Source of the DNA: Roseibium polysiphoniae
Lineage (GTDB): Bacteria > Pseudomonadota > Alphaproteobacteria > Rhizobiales > Stappiaceae
Reading direction: 5' to 3'
NCBI RefSeq assembly: GCF_014842925.1
Contig: NZ_JACYXJ010000005.1
Location: 310,001-374,000, forward strand
Length of the DNA stretch: 64,000 nt
Part shown: piece by piece, positions 9,527 through 18,633 of the stretch
Numbering within the stretch: the stretch's first letter is position 1
Layout: each line of letters starts with the position of its first letter
Translations under genes and position numbers: made by a program
The notes under the pieces: generated by a model
Seen by the model: the letters and a program-made list of their open reading frames with translations, nothing else
What the model was told of the DNA's origin: nothing
The model's database searches: none

Positions 9527-10789
9527 ATGAAATCCATCAAGTACGGCCTTCTCGCCGCAACGGCCCTGTTCGCGATGCCCGCCCTGGCGGCAACGCCAGC
9601 CGACGTCCTGAGCACATATGGCGACGTCGCCGAAGCAACCTTCACGGACTCCCTTGTCACCGCCAAGGAACTCCAGGCTGCAATCGATGCTCTCATCGCA
9701 AACCCGAGCGATGAAACACTTGCGGCCGCCCGTACAGCCTGGATCGCAGCACGTAACCCTTATCAGCAGACTGAAGCTTACCGTTTCGGCAACGCCATCG
9801 TTGATGACTGGGAAGGCAAAGTGAATGCCTGGCCGCTGGACGAAGGCCTGATCGACTATGTTGATGCGTCATATGGCGAAGAATCCGAAGAAAACGCCTT
9901 CTACGCGGCCAATGTGATCGCAAATGCAAGCCTCAAGGTCGGCGGCGAAACCATCGATGCGACGGAAATCACACCCGTGTTCCTGGCTGAGCAGCTGCAG
10001 GAAGCCGGTGAAGTCGAATCCAACGTTGCAACCGGCTACCACGCCATCGAATTCCTGCTCTGGGGCCAGGACCTGAACGGAACTGAAGCTGGCGCCGGCA
10101 ACCGCCCTGCCACCGACTTCGATCCGGCCAACTGCACAAACGGCAATTGCGACCGCCGTGTTGCCTATCTGAAGGCCGCGACCGAGCTTCTGATCACCGA
10201 TCTTGAGGAAATGGTCGCTGCATGGTCCGATGGTGGCGCAGCACGTGAAGAACTTGGCGCCAAGGGTGAAGCTGGCGGCCTCGCCACCATCCTGACCGGC
10301 ATGGGCTCCCTGTCCTACGGTGAACTCGCCGGCGAACGCATCAAGCTCGGCCTCATGCTGCATGATCCGGAAGAAGAGCATGACTGCTTCTCCGACAACA
10401 CGCACATGTCTCACTACAATGACGTTGTCGGCATCCGGAACGTCTACTTCGGCTCTTACAAGAGCGTTGCAGGAAACGACGTTGACGGTGCTTCTCTTGC
10501 CGATCTCGTCGCCGAGAAAGACGCAGCCCTGGCCGAAGAAATGAAAGCCAAGCTCGACGCCACTCTGGCCGCATTCGAAGTCATGAAGGCACGCGCCGAA
10601 GGCGGGGAAGCCTATGACCAGATGATCGGCGAAGGCAACGATGAAGGCAACGCAGTCGTTCAGGCCGTGGTTGACGCACTTGTCGATCAGACCAAGTCCA
10701 TCGAACGGGTTGTCGAAACTCTGAACCTCGAAGCAATCGCCTTTGAAGGTTCCGACAGCCTCGACAACCCGAACGCTGTGTTCCAGTAA
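9527..10789 (+). CDS. Imelysin-family periplasmic iron-uptake protein (IrpA-like)
   Basis: A 420-residue exported protein of the imelysin/IrpA family, which handles iron in the periplasm during high-affinity uptake. The signal peptide MKSIKYGLLAATALFAMPALA is followed by a likely cut before ATPADV. The family motif G-x-H-x-x-E is present as GYHAIEFLLWG. The ATG at 9527 is preferred over 9512 and 9443 because GAGGA lies eight bases before it and the signal peptide then starts at residue 1. A strong hairpin follows the stop codon, and the next gene begins 129 bases on. Iron regulation is inferred from the family and the upstream TGA-N9-TCA site. Confidence 0.88.
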   Translation: MKSIKYGLLAATALFAMPALAATPADVLSTYGDVAEATFTDSLVTAKELQAAIDALIANPSDETLAAARTAWIAARNPYQQTEAYRFGNAIVDDWEGKVNAWPLDEGLIDYVDASYGEESEENAFYAANVIANASLKVGGETIDATEITPVFLAEQLQEAGEVESNVATGYHAIEFLLWGQDLNGTEAGAGNRPATDFDPANCTNGNCDRRVAYLKAATELLITDLEEMVAAWSDGGAAREELGAKGEAGGLATILTGMGSLSYGELAGERIKLGLMLHDPEEEHDCFSDNTHMSHYNDVVGIRNVYFGSYKSVAGNDVDGASLADLVAEKDAALAEEMKAKLDATLAAFEVMKARAEGGEAYDQMIGEGNDEGNAVVQAVVDALVDQTKSIERVVETLNLEAIAFEGSDSLDNPNAVFQ

Positions 10790-10802
10790 GAACCATGATC
10801 AT

Positions 10803-10839
10803 CGGCGGGCGAATGGACGCAGTGTCCATTCGCCCGCCG
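10803..10839 (+). terminator. Strong intercistronic hairpin (16-bp stem)
   Basis: CGGCGGGCGAATGGAC pairs perfectly with GTCCATTCGCCCGCCG across the five-base loop GCAGT, 13 bases after the imelysin stop. No T run follows, so it may act as a partial terminator or as a 3' stabiliser that lets the imelysin mRNA outnumber the downstream redox genes. Confidence 0.65.
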
Positions 10840-10918
10840 GTATCAGCCTTGATGCCGTGTTAGAATTGGGGCACACGGCGTCAACGAAGAGACGCGAACA
10901 TAATGGCTACGCACTGAC

Positions 10919-12436
10919 ATGACACCGACCAGATGGTGTTTGTCTGCGCTCGCGGCTTTGGCAATTGCCCTGCCCGCCACCGCAGATGAAATCCTGCCCC
11001 ACAGAGATGACCTGACACCGAAAGACCGCAAGCGCGTCGCACGGATTGTCGCCAACAGCGATGATTTTTCCCAACCGGAACAGTTCGAACCCATGTCCGG
11101 GGGTGCTGCAACGTCGCGAAAACGGGTCAATCGGGATTCCTTTTCCCATGCTTCTGCGAACATCACCTTCGAAGAAGAACAGACTTTCAAGGTCGGCAAC
11201 GGCCTGTTCAAAAAGCTCTGGGTCTCCTCGCCTTCTTCCACTCAGGCTTCGGATGGACTTGGGCCGCTCTACAACGCTCGCTCCTGCCAGGGATGTCATC
11301 TGAAAGATGGAAGAGGCCGTCCGCCGCTCCCCGGACACGAAGCTGTCTCCCTTTTTCTACGCCTCTCAGTCCCGGCCCAGACATCGGGGCAGCAGGCGCT
11401 TCTTGACACCAAAGAGCTGCTGCGCATTCCGGAACCGACTTACGGAGGCCAGTTTCAAATCTTTGCGGTGCCAGGCCTAGCCGGCGAGGGCCGCTTTGAC
11501 ATCATGCTCGAAGACATCAGGGTTCCCCTGAATGGTGGCGAAGTCGCCGTGTTGCAAAAGCCCACCTACGTCGTGCGGGATCTCGGCTATGGCCCGATGC
11601 ATCCCGAGACCCTGATTTCACCCCGTGTGGCTCCACCCATGATCGGCATGGGCCTTTTGGAAGCGATACACCCCGGCGATATCGAACAACTTGCTGACCC
11701 CGAAGACCTGGACGGCGACGGTATCTCCGGCAAGGTCAGCGTGGTCCGCGACCCCAAGACCGGAGACCTGACGCAGGGTCGCTTCGGCTGGAAAGCCTCA
11801 AACGCCAACGTCCGCGCACAAACTGCCGACGCCTTCTCCGGAGACATCGGCATTGGTTCGCCCGACAAGCCTGCTTCTTGGGGAGACTGCACGCAAAACC
11901 AAAGCGCGTGCCGCGAGATGCGCCACGGTGAGCAGGAACGCCTTGGCTCAACCGAAGCGCCGGATCCGGTACTGGATCTGGTCACATTCTATTCTGAAAA
12001 CCTCGCTGTCCCCGCCCGCCGCAACGCTGACGATCCTATGGTTCTGAAGGGCAAGGAGGTTTTCCATCAATCCGGTTGCACCAGCTGCCATCAACCCAAA
12101 TTCGTGACCAGCCGAAAGGCCGCGAATAAAGCGCACCGCTTTCAGTTGATCTGGCCTTATTCCGATTTGCTTCTGCATGACATGGGCGAAGGTCTGGCAG
12201 ATGGTCGGCCAGTTGGAGACGCTTCCGGACGCGAATGGCGCACGCCTCCGCTTTGGGGCATTGGCCTCACGGAAACAGTAAATGGCCACACCCGCTTTCT
12301 CCATGACGGCAGAGCACGCAGTCTGCTTGAAGCCGTTCTGTGGCATGGTGGAGAGGCAGAGACCGCTCGAAATGCCGTAGTCGCCCTTGAGCCTGATGAT
12401 CGCGCCGCCCTGATCCGCTTCCTGGAGTCCCTTTGA
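10919..12436 (+). CDS. Di-heme oxidoreductase (DUF1111, 'thiol oxidoreductase' family)
   Basis: A 505-residue periplasmic c-type cytochrome of the DUF1111/di-heme oxidoreductase family, regularly encoded beside imelysins and thought to change the redox state of iron. A signal peptide ends near ALPATADE (about residue 22). Two haem c sites are visible: C123-Q-G-C126-H127 and a later C-T-S-C-H (in HQSGCTSCHQPK). The chain shares its last base with the next gene (TGATG at 12434-12438), showing translational coupling. The start at 10919 has no strong ribosome site but places the signal peptide at the N-terminus. Confidence 0.88.
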   Translation: MTPTRWCLSALAALAIALPATADEILPHRDDLTPKDRKRVARIVANSDDFSQPEQFEPMSGGAATSRKRVNRDSFSHASANITFEEEQTFKVGNGLFKKLWVSSPSSTQASDGLGPLYNARSCQGCHLKDGRGRPPLPGHEAVSLFLRLSVPAQTSGQQALLDTKELLRIPEPTYGGQFQIFAVPGLAGEGRFDIMLEDIRVPLNGGEVAVLQKPTYVVRDLGYGPMHPETLISPRVAPPMIGMGLLEAIHPGDIEQLADPEDLDGDGISGKVSVVRDPKTGDLTQGRFGWKASNANVRAQTADAFSGDIGIGSPDKPASWGDCTQNQSACREMRHGEQERLGSTEAPDPVLDLVTFYSENLAVPARRNADDPMVLKGKEVFHQSGCTSCHQPKFVTSRKAANKAHRFQLIWPYSDLLLHDMGEGLADGRPVGDASGREWRTPPLWGIGLTETVNGHTRFLHDGRARSLLEAVLWHGGEAETARNAVVALEPDDRAALIRFLESL

Positions 12437-13524
12437 TGCGCAACTTTCTGATCGCCGCCGCCATTCTGTCCACGGCCTGCTTTGAGACGGGCACGGCATT
12501 GGCCGCCGATGCCCACACAGCCAATGTCAGGCAAGTCATCGAGGGCTATATCCGCCCCGCGACCAGCACGTTCGCAAGACAGGCAAGCACCTTGCCACCG
12601 ACGATCGAAGCTCTTTGCACAACGGCAACCGCGCAGACCAAGGCGGATTTTGTCAATGGATATCGCGAGGTCGTGACAGCGTTCGGGGGCATCAGCTTTC
12701 TGCGCTTTGGTCCGACGATTGAAGACCATCGCCTCGACAGCCTGGCGTTCATGCCCGACGCGAGAGGTATCACCCAGCGGCAGATTCGCAGGACCTTCGC
12801 CAAGAAGGATCCGTCGATCACCGACCCAAGCCAGCTTTCCGACAAGAGTGTCGCATTGCAAGGCCTGACAGCGCTGCAGCTCATTGCCTTCAGCAAGGGC
12901 GGTGAGGTCGTGCTCGGTGATGCCGGCGAAAACCGCGACTACATCTGCGGCTATGCCTCCGCGATCGCCCAAAATGTCGCCCGCATCGCAGCAGAAATTG
13001 CGACCGACTGGCAGGACGAGAACGGCTACAGCGCCCGATTGCTCAATCCCGGTCCAGACAACGGCCAGATCCGAACGTCGAAGGAAGCCATAGAGACCAT
13101 CTTCAACGCGCTTGTGACCGGTCTGATCATCGTCAAGGATCAAGAGCTCCTGCCAACACTTGGCACTGAAATCAAGAAGGCCAAGGCGCATCGCCTACCC
13201 TTTTCACGCTCAGGCGATGGCAGGGCCTATCTGATTGCGGAATTGCAAGGTATCGAGGCGGCCCTGCGCGCTGCGCATTTTGAACCGGATCTGGACGAGG
13301 AATTCAGCTGGATCCCGGGCTCGATCCACTTTGAATTCGCAAATGGAATCGCCAACCTTGAGGCGATCGATGCGCCAATCCGTCAATCGTTGAAGGACGG
13401 AGACACTTACCAAAAACTGGGTCTGCTGGTCATCACCATCAACAGCCTGCGCGACACCATCGCCCTCGAGCTGGCAGGTGCACTTGGCCTTTCAGGAGGC
13501 TTCAATGCTCTGGACGGCGACTAA
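12436..13524 (+). CDS. Second imelysin-family protein
   Basis: A 362-residue exported imelysin-domain protein with a signal peptide (MRNFLIAAAILSTACFETG...ALAA). The ATG overlaps the previous stop in TGATG, so it is translationally coupled to the di-heme oxidoreductase. Unlike the first imelysin of the operon it lacks a clear G-x-H-x-x-E motif; at a comparable place it has FGPTIEDHRLDSLAFMPD. Divergent second imelysins are usual in this gene set and may bind iron differently. Its end overlaps the start of the DUF1513 gene by 20 bases. Confidence 0.85.
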   Translation: MRNFLIAAAILSTACFETGTALAADAHTANVRQVIEGYIRPATSTFARQASTLPPTIEALCTTATAQTKADFVNGYREVVTAFGGISFLRFGPTIEDHRLDSLAFMPDARGITQRQIRRTFAKKDPSITDPSQLSDKSVALQGLTALQLIAFSKGGEVVLGDAGENRDYICGYASAIAQNVARIAAEIATDWQDENGYSARLLNPGPDNGQIRTSKEAIETIFNALVTGLIIVKDQELLPTLGTEIKKAKAHRLPFSRSGDGRAYLIAELQGIEAALRAAHFEPDLDEEFSWIPGSIHFEFANGIANLEAIDAPIRQSLKDGDTYQKLGLLVITINSLRDTIALELAGALGLSGGFNALDGD

Positions 13525-14662
13525 CCGCACACCCTTTTCCCGCCGTGCTTTTCTGGCAGGACTTGGCGGCCTCGCAGCGCTGGCTGGCACCAGTCTCAGC
13601 CAGAGCGCCCTCGCGGAAGGGCTCCTGGACCGCACACAACTGGATGTTCCACTCTTCGTCAGCCCACGCCGTGAAGCGGATGGCTCCTTCGCCCTTTCGA
13701 TCATGGATGATGCCGGCCAAGATCTTGCCCGCGTGCCCTTGCCGGGCCGCGGTCATGGCATGGCGATTTCGCCGGACAAGAGCCGACTGATGGCCTTTGC
13801 ACGCCGCCCCGGCACTTTCGCGCTGCTGATTGATCCCTATCAGCGGAAAGAACCCCAGGTTCTGAGTTCAATTCCCGGTCGGCACTTCTATGGACACGGC
13901 TGCTTTTCCGCGGACGGCCGCCTCGTCTACGCCGTCGAGAATGATTATGAGGCAGTGCGCGGCGTCATAGGGGTCTATGACGTCAGCGGCCGCGAAATCC
14001 AGCGCATTGGAGAGCTCCAAACCGGCGGCATTGGGCCGCATGATCTGCTTCTGACCGACGACGGCAAGAGCCTGGTCGTCGCCAACGGTGGCATACAAAC
14101 CCACCCCGGCAAACCTCGCGAGAAACTGAACATCGACACCATGACGCCGTCAGTCGTCTATCTCGACCTGAATAATGGCGACCTTCTTGCAAGTCATGCC
14201 CTTGAGAAGGACCTGCACCAGCTCTCTCTTCGGCATATGGCAATGGACAGCATGGGTCAGGTCTGGGTCGGTGGGCAATTCGAGGGTGATCTCTCGCTCA
14301 CGCCTCCGCTGGTCGCCAGAATGACCCGTGACGAATCGCCCCGACTGACCGAAATCCCTGGCCCAATCGCCTCCGGCCTCGAGAGCTATATCGGCTCAGT
14401 CGTTGCAAATGCGAGCGGAGACATTGTTGCCACCTCGGCCCCACGCGGCGGCAAGGTCATGTTCTGGTCGGCTGCAACCGGAGAGCTCCTCGGCACTCAG
14501 GATGTCATCGATGGCTGCGGCCTTGCTCCGATCGACGAAAGCGCTTTCCTGATTTCTGACGGCAGGGGCGGACTAAGCTACCTTGAGGAGCCAAGCTCCT
14601 ACCCGGAGGTGCTCGCCCGTCCTGCAGGTGTTGCGTGGGACAACCACATGTTCGCGCTCTAG
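13505..14662 (+). CDS. DUF1513 protein, Tat-exported beta-propeller-like
   Basis: A 385-residue DUF1513 protein, the fourth member of the conserved imelysin/DUF1111/imelysin/DUF1513 iron locus. A twin-arginine signal is clear at the N-terminus (SRRAFLAGLGGLAALAG), so it is exported folded, perhaps with a cofactor. The rest has beta-propeller-like repeats such as GHGMAISPDKSRLMAFARR and GHGCFSADGRLVYAVEND. ATG 13505 is chosen because AGGAGG lies five bases upstream, inside the end of the previous gene. Its exact activity is not known. Confidence 0.87.
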   Translation: MLWTATNRTPFSRRAFLAGLGGLAALAGTSLSQSALAEGLLDRTQLDVPLFVSPRREADGSFALSIMDDAGQDLARVPLPGRGHGMAISPDKSRLMAFARRPGTFALLIDPYQRKEPQVLSSIPGRHFYGHGCFSADGRLVYAVENDYEAVRGVIGVYDVSGREIQRIGELQTGGIGPHDLLLTDDGKSLVVANGGIQTHPGKPREKLNIDTMTPSVVYLDLNNGDLLASHALEKDLHQLSLRHMAMDSMGQVWVGGQFEGDLSLTPPLVARMTRDESPRLTEIPGPIASGLESYIGSVVANASGDIVATSAPRGGKVMFWSAATGELLGTQDVIDGCGLAPIDESAFLISDGRGGLSYLEEPSSYPEVLARPAGVAWDNHMFAL

Positions 14663-14680
14663 TCAGCCGAACAAAAGAAA

Positions 14681-14706
14681 AGCCCCAACGGCAATCCGCT
14701 GGGGCT
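14681..14706. terminator. Bidirectional rho-independent terminator
   Basis: AGCCCCAACGG and CCGCTGGGGCT form an 11-bp stem (one G-U type mismatch) with a CAAT loop. It is followed by CTTT on the plus strand and by a T-rich run on the minus strand (AAAAGAAAAG precedes it on plus), and it sits between convergent genes, so it probably ends both the iron operon and the DUF1737 transcript. Confidence 0.8.
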
Positions 14707-14731
14707 CTTTCAGTTCAGAATTGACGAAAGA

Positions 14732-14935
14732 TCAGTAGTCGCCAAGTTTCATGTCAAGCGTATAATCGCCTGGGACATCCTTTGTCACGGCCTGTCCACA
14801 CATAGTGCGGCCACGCTCAGCGTCGAAGGTGAGAGATGGCGAACCCGAAAGTTCCCATCCCTTGTTCAGCGCCTGAGTCACACGATGACAGAATTCGCTG
14901 TCGTCCGGACCGGTGATAAAACGATAGAGTTTCAT
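14732..14935 (-). CDS. DUF1737 small protein
   Basis: A 67-residue protein of the DUF1737 family (MKLYRFITGPDDSEFCHRVTQALNKGWELSGSPSL...), function unknown. ATG 14935 starts where the family usually starts and is eight bases after the stop of the CoA-ester lyase gene, with GAG/TGAG just before it, so the two are co-transcribed. A TTG at 14947 is possible but less likely. Confidence 0.8.
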   Translation of the reverse strand: MKLYRFITGPDDSEFCHRVTQALNKGWELSGSPSLTFDAERGRTMCGQAVTKDVPGDYTLDMKLGDY

Positions 14936-14943
14936 GATCTCAC

Positions 14944-15834
14944 TCAAGCTTTTGAATGAGCAGCAATCGCATCGGCAATAGCGATGAATCGCAGCCCCAT
15001 ATCCGCATGTAAGCGTTCCACCATCTTCCCGTCCACCTGGATTGCACCCTTGTTGGCATTTTCAGGCAGCTCAAACAGATCGTTGATCTTCCGGGCCCAG
15101 GCGATTTCTTCCTCCGACGGACTGAAAGCCGCATGACAGGCTTCGATCTGCTTCGGGTGTATCAACGTCTTGCCGTCCATACCCATCTCGACGCCCTGGG
15201 CGCACTCCACGTCAAATCCTTCCAGATCATTGAAGGCGTTGTAGACACCGTCGAGAATATCGATCCCGCCTGCGCGCGCCGCAGCAACACATGTCATCAA
15301 CCAGGGCATCATGACCGCACGCCCAGGATTCAGTTGGGCACGCGTTTCCTTTGCCAAGTCATTGGTGCCCATGACGAAACACGACAGACGCACTTCCGGA
15401 TCACGGCCGCAGGCACCGATCGCAGCGGCATTCAACATCGCAAGCGGCGTTTCCATCATCGCCCATAGCTTGATGCCTACGGACGCCTGACCAAGTGCCA
15501 ATCTGTGTGCGACCTGCTGCAAATCGGCCGGCGTGTTGACCTTGGGAACGAGGATAGCATCAGGGCCTGCCTTTATCGCTGCGGCCAGGTCTTCGTTAGC
15601 CCAAGGCGTGTCGAGGGCATTGATCCGGATCACCACTTCACGTTCGCCATAGCCACCGCCGGAAACGGCTGAGACAATCTGGTCGCGTGCCGTAGCCTTC
15701 GAATCCGGCGCAACCGCGTCCTCAAGATCCAGAATAAGACAATCAACGTCGAGTGTTTTCGCCTTTTCCAAGGCCCGTGCGTTTGATCCCGGCATATAGA
15801 GAGCGGATCGGCGCGGCTTGTAGGAATGGGTCAT
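14944..15834 (-). CDS. CitE-like CoA-ester lyase (HpcH/HpaI aldolase family)
   Basis: A 296-residue citrate-lyase-beta-like protein that would cleave or hydrolyse a malyl-CoA-type CoA ester through a Mg2+-bound enolate. Visible signatures are RRSALYMPGSNARALEKA (CoA site), LILDLEDAV (Mg2+ ligand region), METPLAML and FVMGTNDLAKE. No citrate lyase alpha or gamma genes are present, so it is a stand-alone CitE-like enzyme; malyl-CoA lyase or thioesterase activity are both possible. ATG 15834 (MTHSYKPRRS) is chosen because GGGAG lies seven bases upstream; the open frame extends to 15942. The linked DUF1737 gene follows directly. Confidence 0.85.
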   Translation of the reverse strand: MTHSYKPRRSALYMPGSNARALEKAKTLDVDCLILDLEDAVAPDSKATARDQIVSAVSGGGYGEREVVIRINALDTPWANEDLAAAIKAGPDAILVPKVNTPADLQQVAHRLALGQASVGIKLWAMMETPLAMLNAAAIGACGRDPEVRLSCFVMGTNDLAKETRAQLNPGRAVMMPWLMTCVAAARAGGIDILDGVYNAFNDLEGFDVECAQGVEMGMDGKTLIHPKQIEACHAAFSPSEEEIAWARKINDLFELPENANKGAIQVDGKMVERLHADMGLRFIAIADAIAAHSKA

Positions 15835-15938
15835 GAGAAAACTCCCGGACATGTCGTCTATTGCTTTGCAGCACGCTACAGGCAGCACCCGGCCTTTTCC
15901 ACTCGCCTTTTGGATCATTCCAAGTCCAAAACTGCAGC

Positions 15939-16823
15939 TCAAGACGAGCGGTGGAAAATCATGTCCTTGGCTGCAATCAACGCGCCAACGGTGATGGCAA
16001 TACAGGCTAGGGAAACGGAAAGCGTAAACGACCCAAAGCCGAATGCGATCAGCAACAGGGTCGAGAGCAAGGGCGCAGAATAGGCAGCAGCTCCCAATAC
16101 CTGAATATCACCTCGCTTGACGCCGATGTCCCAGGTAAAAAAGGCCAGACCAACCGGAAACAAGCCGAGAGCCGCCACAGACATCCATTCCGTCGCTTGT
16201 GAAGGCCAAACGGTTTCTTCCAGGAAGACATGGCACACGGCGGACAAGAGAGCAGTCATCAGGCAAAACCCTGCGACAGCTTCTGTCGGCACCTCACCCA
16301 GGCGCCGGGAAAGAACCGAATAGGTGGACCAGAACAAGCAAGACGCTACCGCAGCCCCATAACCAAGAGCCGATCCTCCTGCAAGTGACAAACCCTCGCC
16401 GCCCGTGATCAGCAGGGCAGCTCCAAACAACCCTAACAAGGCACCAATAACGTGATGAAGCCTAAGGCTTTCTCCCGGTAGAAGAGCCGAGAAGACCACA
16501 ATCAATAAGGGCCACATGTAATTGATCAGATTGGCGTCAACAGGTGGCGCGTTGCGGATCGCGGTGAAATAGAAAAAGTGGAAGCCGAACAGCCCGATCG
16601 TGCCAAATGCCCAGACTTTGAGTGGCTGCTTCATCAGCGATAGCTTGCCTCGCATGGCAAGCCAAATGATAGCTAGACAGCCAGAAAGACCAAAGCAGAG
16701 CGCGTTAAGCAGAAATGGTGGGACAGATCCTGAGCCAGCTCCAAACAGTCCAAGCGTCGCCCACATCAGCACGGCGCTCAATCCGATGATCGTTGCCCGC
16801 ATACGGGCAGCTTCTGCAGTCAT
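15939..16823 (-). CDS. EamA-family (DMT) inner-membrane exporter
   Basis: A 294-residue protein with about ten hydrophobic segments in two EamA repeats, the architecture of drug/metabolite transporters such as the aromatic amino acid exporter YddG. Repeat 1 contains NYMWPLLIVVFSALLPGE, a typical EamA helix pair; repeat 2 contains AYSAPLLSTLLLIAFGFG. The start at 16823 has a GAAAGA stretch upstream. Substrate cannot be told from the sequence. It is upstream of the CitE-like gene on the same strand with a 104-base gap. Confidence 0.85.
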   Translation of the reverse strand: MTAEAARMRATIIGLSAVLMWATLGLFGAGSGSVPPFLLNALCFGLSGCLAIIWLAMRGKLSLMKQPLKVWAFGTIGLFGFHFFYFTAIRNAPPVDANLINYMWPLLIVVFSALLPGESLRLHHVIGALLGLFGAALLITGGEGLSLAGGSALGYGAAVASCLFWSTYSVLSRRLGEVPTEAVAGFCLMTALLSAVCHVFLEETVWPSQATEWMSVAALGLFPVGLAFFTWDIGVKRGDIQVLGAAAYSAPLLSTLLLIAFGFGSFTLSVSLACIAITVGALIAAKDMIFHRSS

Positions 16824-16998
16824 GATGGATCTTTCAGAAAAGGATCTTTGGCAGGTAAGGGATCCGTACCCGAACTGAGCTCAACATCATATATACGACA
16901 ATCGTTGCAACGCCTATCGACCGGTTCTGCTTGATTGTGTGAGGCGTTTCGGGACATCTTGCAGGCATCAAATTGGACCGCAAAGATCCGGAGACACC

Positions 16999-17460
16999 AT
17001 GAGCAAAACGGAAATCAAGGCCCTCAGCTCGGCAGACGCTCACAAGCTTGCTCCACTGATTGCCGAGAATGCACAGGCCTTGAAGCGCGGAGCCCCTCGA
17101 CGCCCGGACGAATATTATGCAGAACGGATTCTTGCCGACAAAACCGCCGAGGTGATTGGCGCCTATGAAGGCGACCAGCTGATCGGCTTCTCGGTGTTTT
17201 TCGACCTTCCGGAGCTGATCACCGGGCTGCGGATCGGCCAGTTGGACGATATCTACGTTCTACCGAACTTCCGCAATCAGGGCATCGGCCGAAAGATGAT
17301 CGAGTCTCTGGAAGCTGAAGGCAAGAAGCGCGGCTGGCTGCACCTGCGCTGGCTTGTGCGCGACAAGGAAGCACCGGCCGTGGCCCTTTACGAAAAGATC
17401 GCCGAACCGGACCGCGTGCGCAGCTACATCATCCCTATCGACCGGGTTGCCGGAAGCTGA
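16999..17460 (+). CDS. GNAT-family N-acetyltransferase
   Basis: A 153-residue acetyl-CoA-dependent acetyltransferase. The central motif A is visible as LDDIYVLPNFRNQGIGRKMIESLEAEGKKRG, with the pyrophosphate loop R/Q-x-x-G-x-G/A (RNQGIGRK). ATG 16999 is chosen because GGAGA is four to five bases ahead; the open frame runs back to 16939 without support. It faces away from the EamA gene and may share its promoter region. The acceptor substrate is unknown. Confidence 0.88.
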   Translation: MSKTEIKALSSADAHKLAPLIAENAQALKRGAPRRPDEYYAERILADKTAEVIGAYEGDQLIGFSVFFDLPELITGLRIGQLDDIYVLPNFRNQGIGRKMIESLEAEGKKRGWLHLRWLVRDKEAPAVALYEKIAEPDRVRSYIIPIDRVAGS

Positions 17461-17469
17461 CGTGACCTT

Positions 17470-18510
17470 CTATCTCCCGCCGAGTGAAATTGGCGGGAGA
17501 ATGCCCAGGGGCAAAAATCCAAGATTGACCTGACCATCGCGCAGATTCAAAGGCAGGCGGATCACAGACCGGCCATTCTCATCAGCAGTCTGCTGCCCAA
17601 ACGACAGTGCAGCTCCGCGCATGGCATCCAGGCTGGGAGCAGCCTCCGGAAAGATCGATGTCACAAACGTCGCCAGCTGGTCCACTCCAGCAAGAGAAAG
17701 TTCCACCTTTCCCGAAAACCGCCCACCCTTGTCCAAAACGAGATCACCCGTCGCGGTCACGGCCATTTCCTGATTGCCAACGGAGGCCCACGCCAGGCGG
17801 AACGGCAGGGACCCGTCGGACGAGCGCCTCAGGCTATCGATGGGCGCACCTTGCAGAAGGGTCATTCCATCCTCCAGCTGCAGATGCAATTTGGCATCCA
17901 GTGGTTCTGGAAGAGAGGGCAGCAGGTCTGAATCGGCCCGATTGAGTGAAATGAACACTTCCAGCGTCTTCAGCGCGCCGGGGAGGGGCCTTAGATGAAA
18001 TGAAACTCCGTCGGCCAGAAAACCAGCCTCAGGCCGCGATCCGCCGACAGCCACGGAGACATTTTCCATCACCACATCGATCTGCTCAATGGAGGAGGTC
18101 GAATAGATGAAGCTCGAGCGCGCATTCTCCCAGTTCGCCTCGCCCGTCAATCCGGTCAGTGGATCTTCAAACCGAGCCGGTCCGGCCGCTTCTGCAATGA
18201 CATGCCAGGGATTGTAGACAAGAGCGACGGTTCTCAGCGCTTTGAAATCCGCCGTTCGCCCCCGCGAATCGGCAAGAGCCGGTTCCGCGCAGCTGACTTC
18301 AAAGCGAAATGGAAAGCCGCCAATCGGCATGTCTGAACAGGAAACGGTCTGCCCAGTCTGACCGAGACGGACCATCTGGTGATCGATCTGGTCGCGCAGC
18401 ACACCCCGCATGTAGAACCAGCCACCGCTCCACACCAAAATGGTCACCAGAACCGCCGCTGCGAGCAAGATGTAGCGGATCTTCAAGTTGCGTTTTGGCC
18501 CTGCGTCCAA
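17470..18510 (-). CDS. DUF2125 membrane-anchored protein
   Basis: A 346-residue DUF2125 protein with one N-terminal membrane helix (about 12-33, YILLAAAVLVTILVWSGGWF) and a large periplasmic part. The start GGFPFRFEV motif is typical of the family. Homologues are common in alphaproteobacteria; the function is unknown, possibly envelope-related. It starts with TTG at 18510, supported by GGGAGA six bases upstream. It converges with the GNAT gene, the stop codons being ten bases apart. Confidence 0.85.
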   Translation of the reverse strand: MDAGPKRNLKIRYILLAAAVLVTILVWSGGWFYMRGVLRDQIDHQMVRLGQTGQTVSCSDMPIGGFPFRFEVSCAEPALADSRGRTADFKALRTVALVYNPWHVIAEAAGPARFEDPLTGLTGEANWENARSSFIYSTSSIEQIDVVMENVSVAVGGSRPEAGFLADGVSFHLRPLPGALKTLEVFISLNRADSDLLPSLPEPLDAKLHLQLEDGMTLLQGAPIDSLRRSSDGSLPFRLAWASVGNQEMAVTATGDLVLDKGGRFSGKVELSLAGVDQLATFVTSIFPEAAPSLDAMRGAALSFGQQTADENGRSVIRLPLNLRDGQVNLGFLPLGILPPISLGGR

Positions 18511-18633
18511 GACGGTTCTCCCATTTCAGTCAGTCGGCCGTTGCCGTTCACGGCTCTGTTTCCCATCTCTGCATTGCAACAGGCATGCGCCATTGTTATT
18601 CGAACGCCTTGGACGGCAATGCAAAGGACGGAT

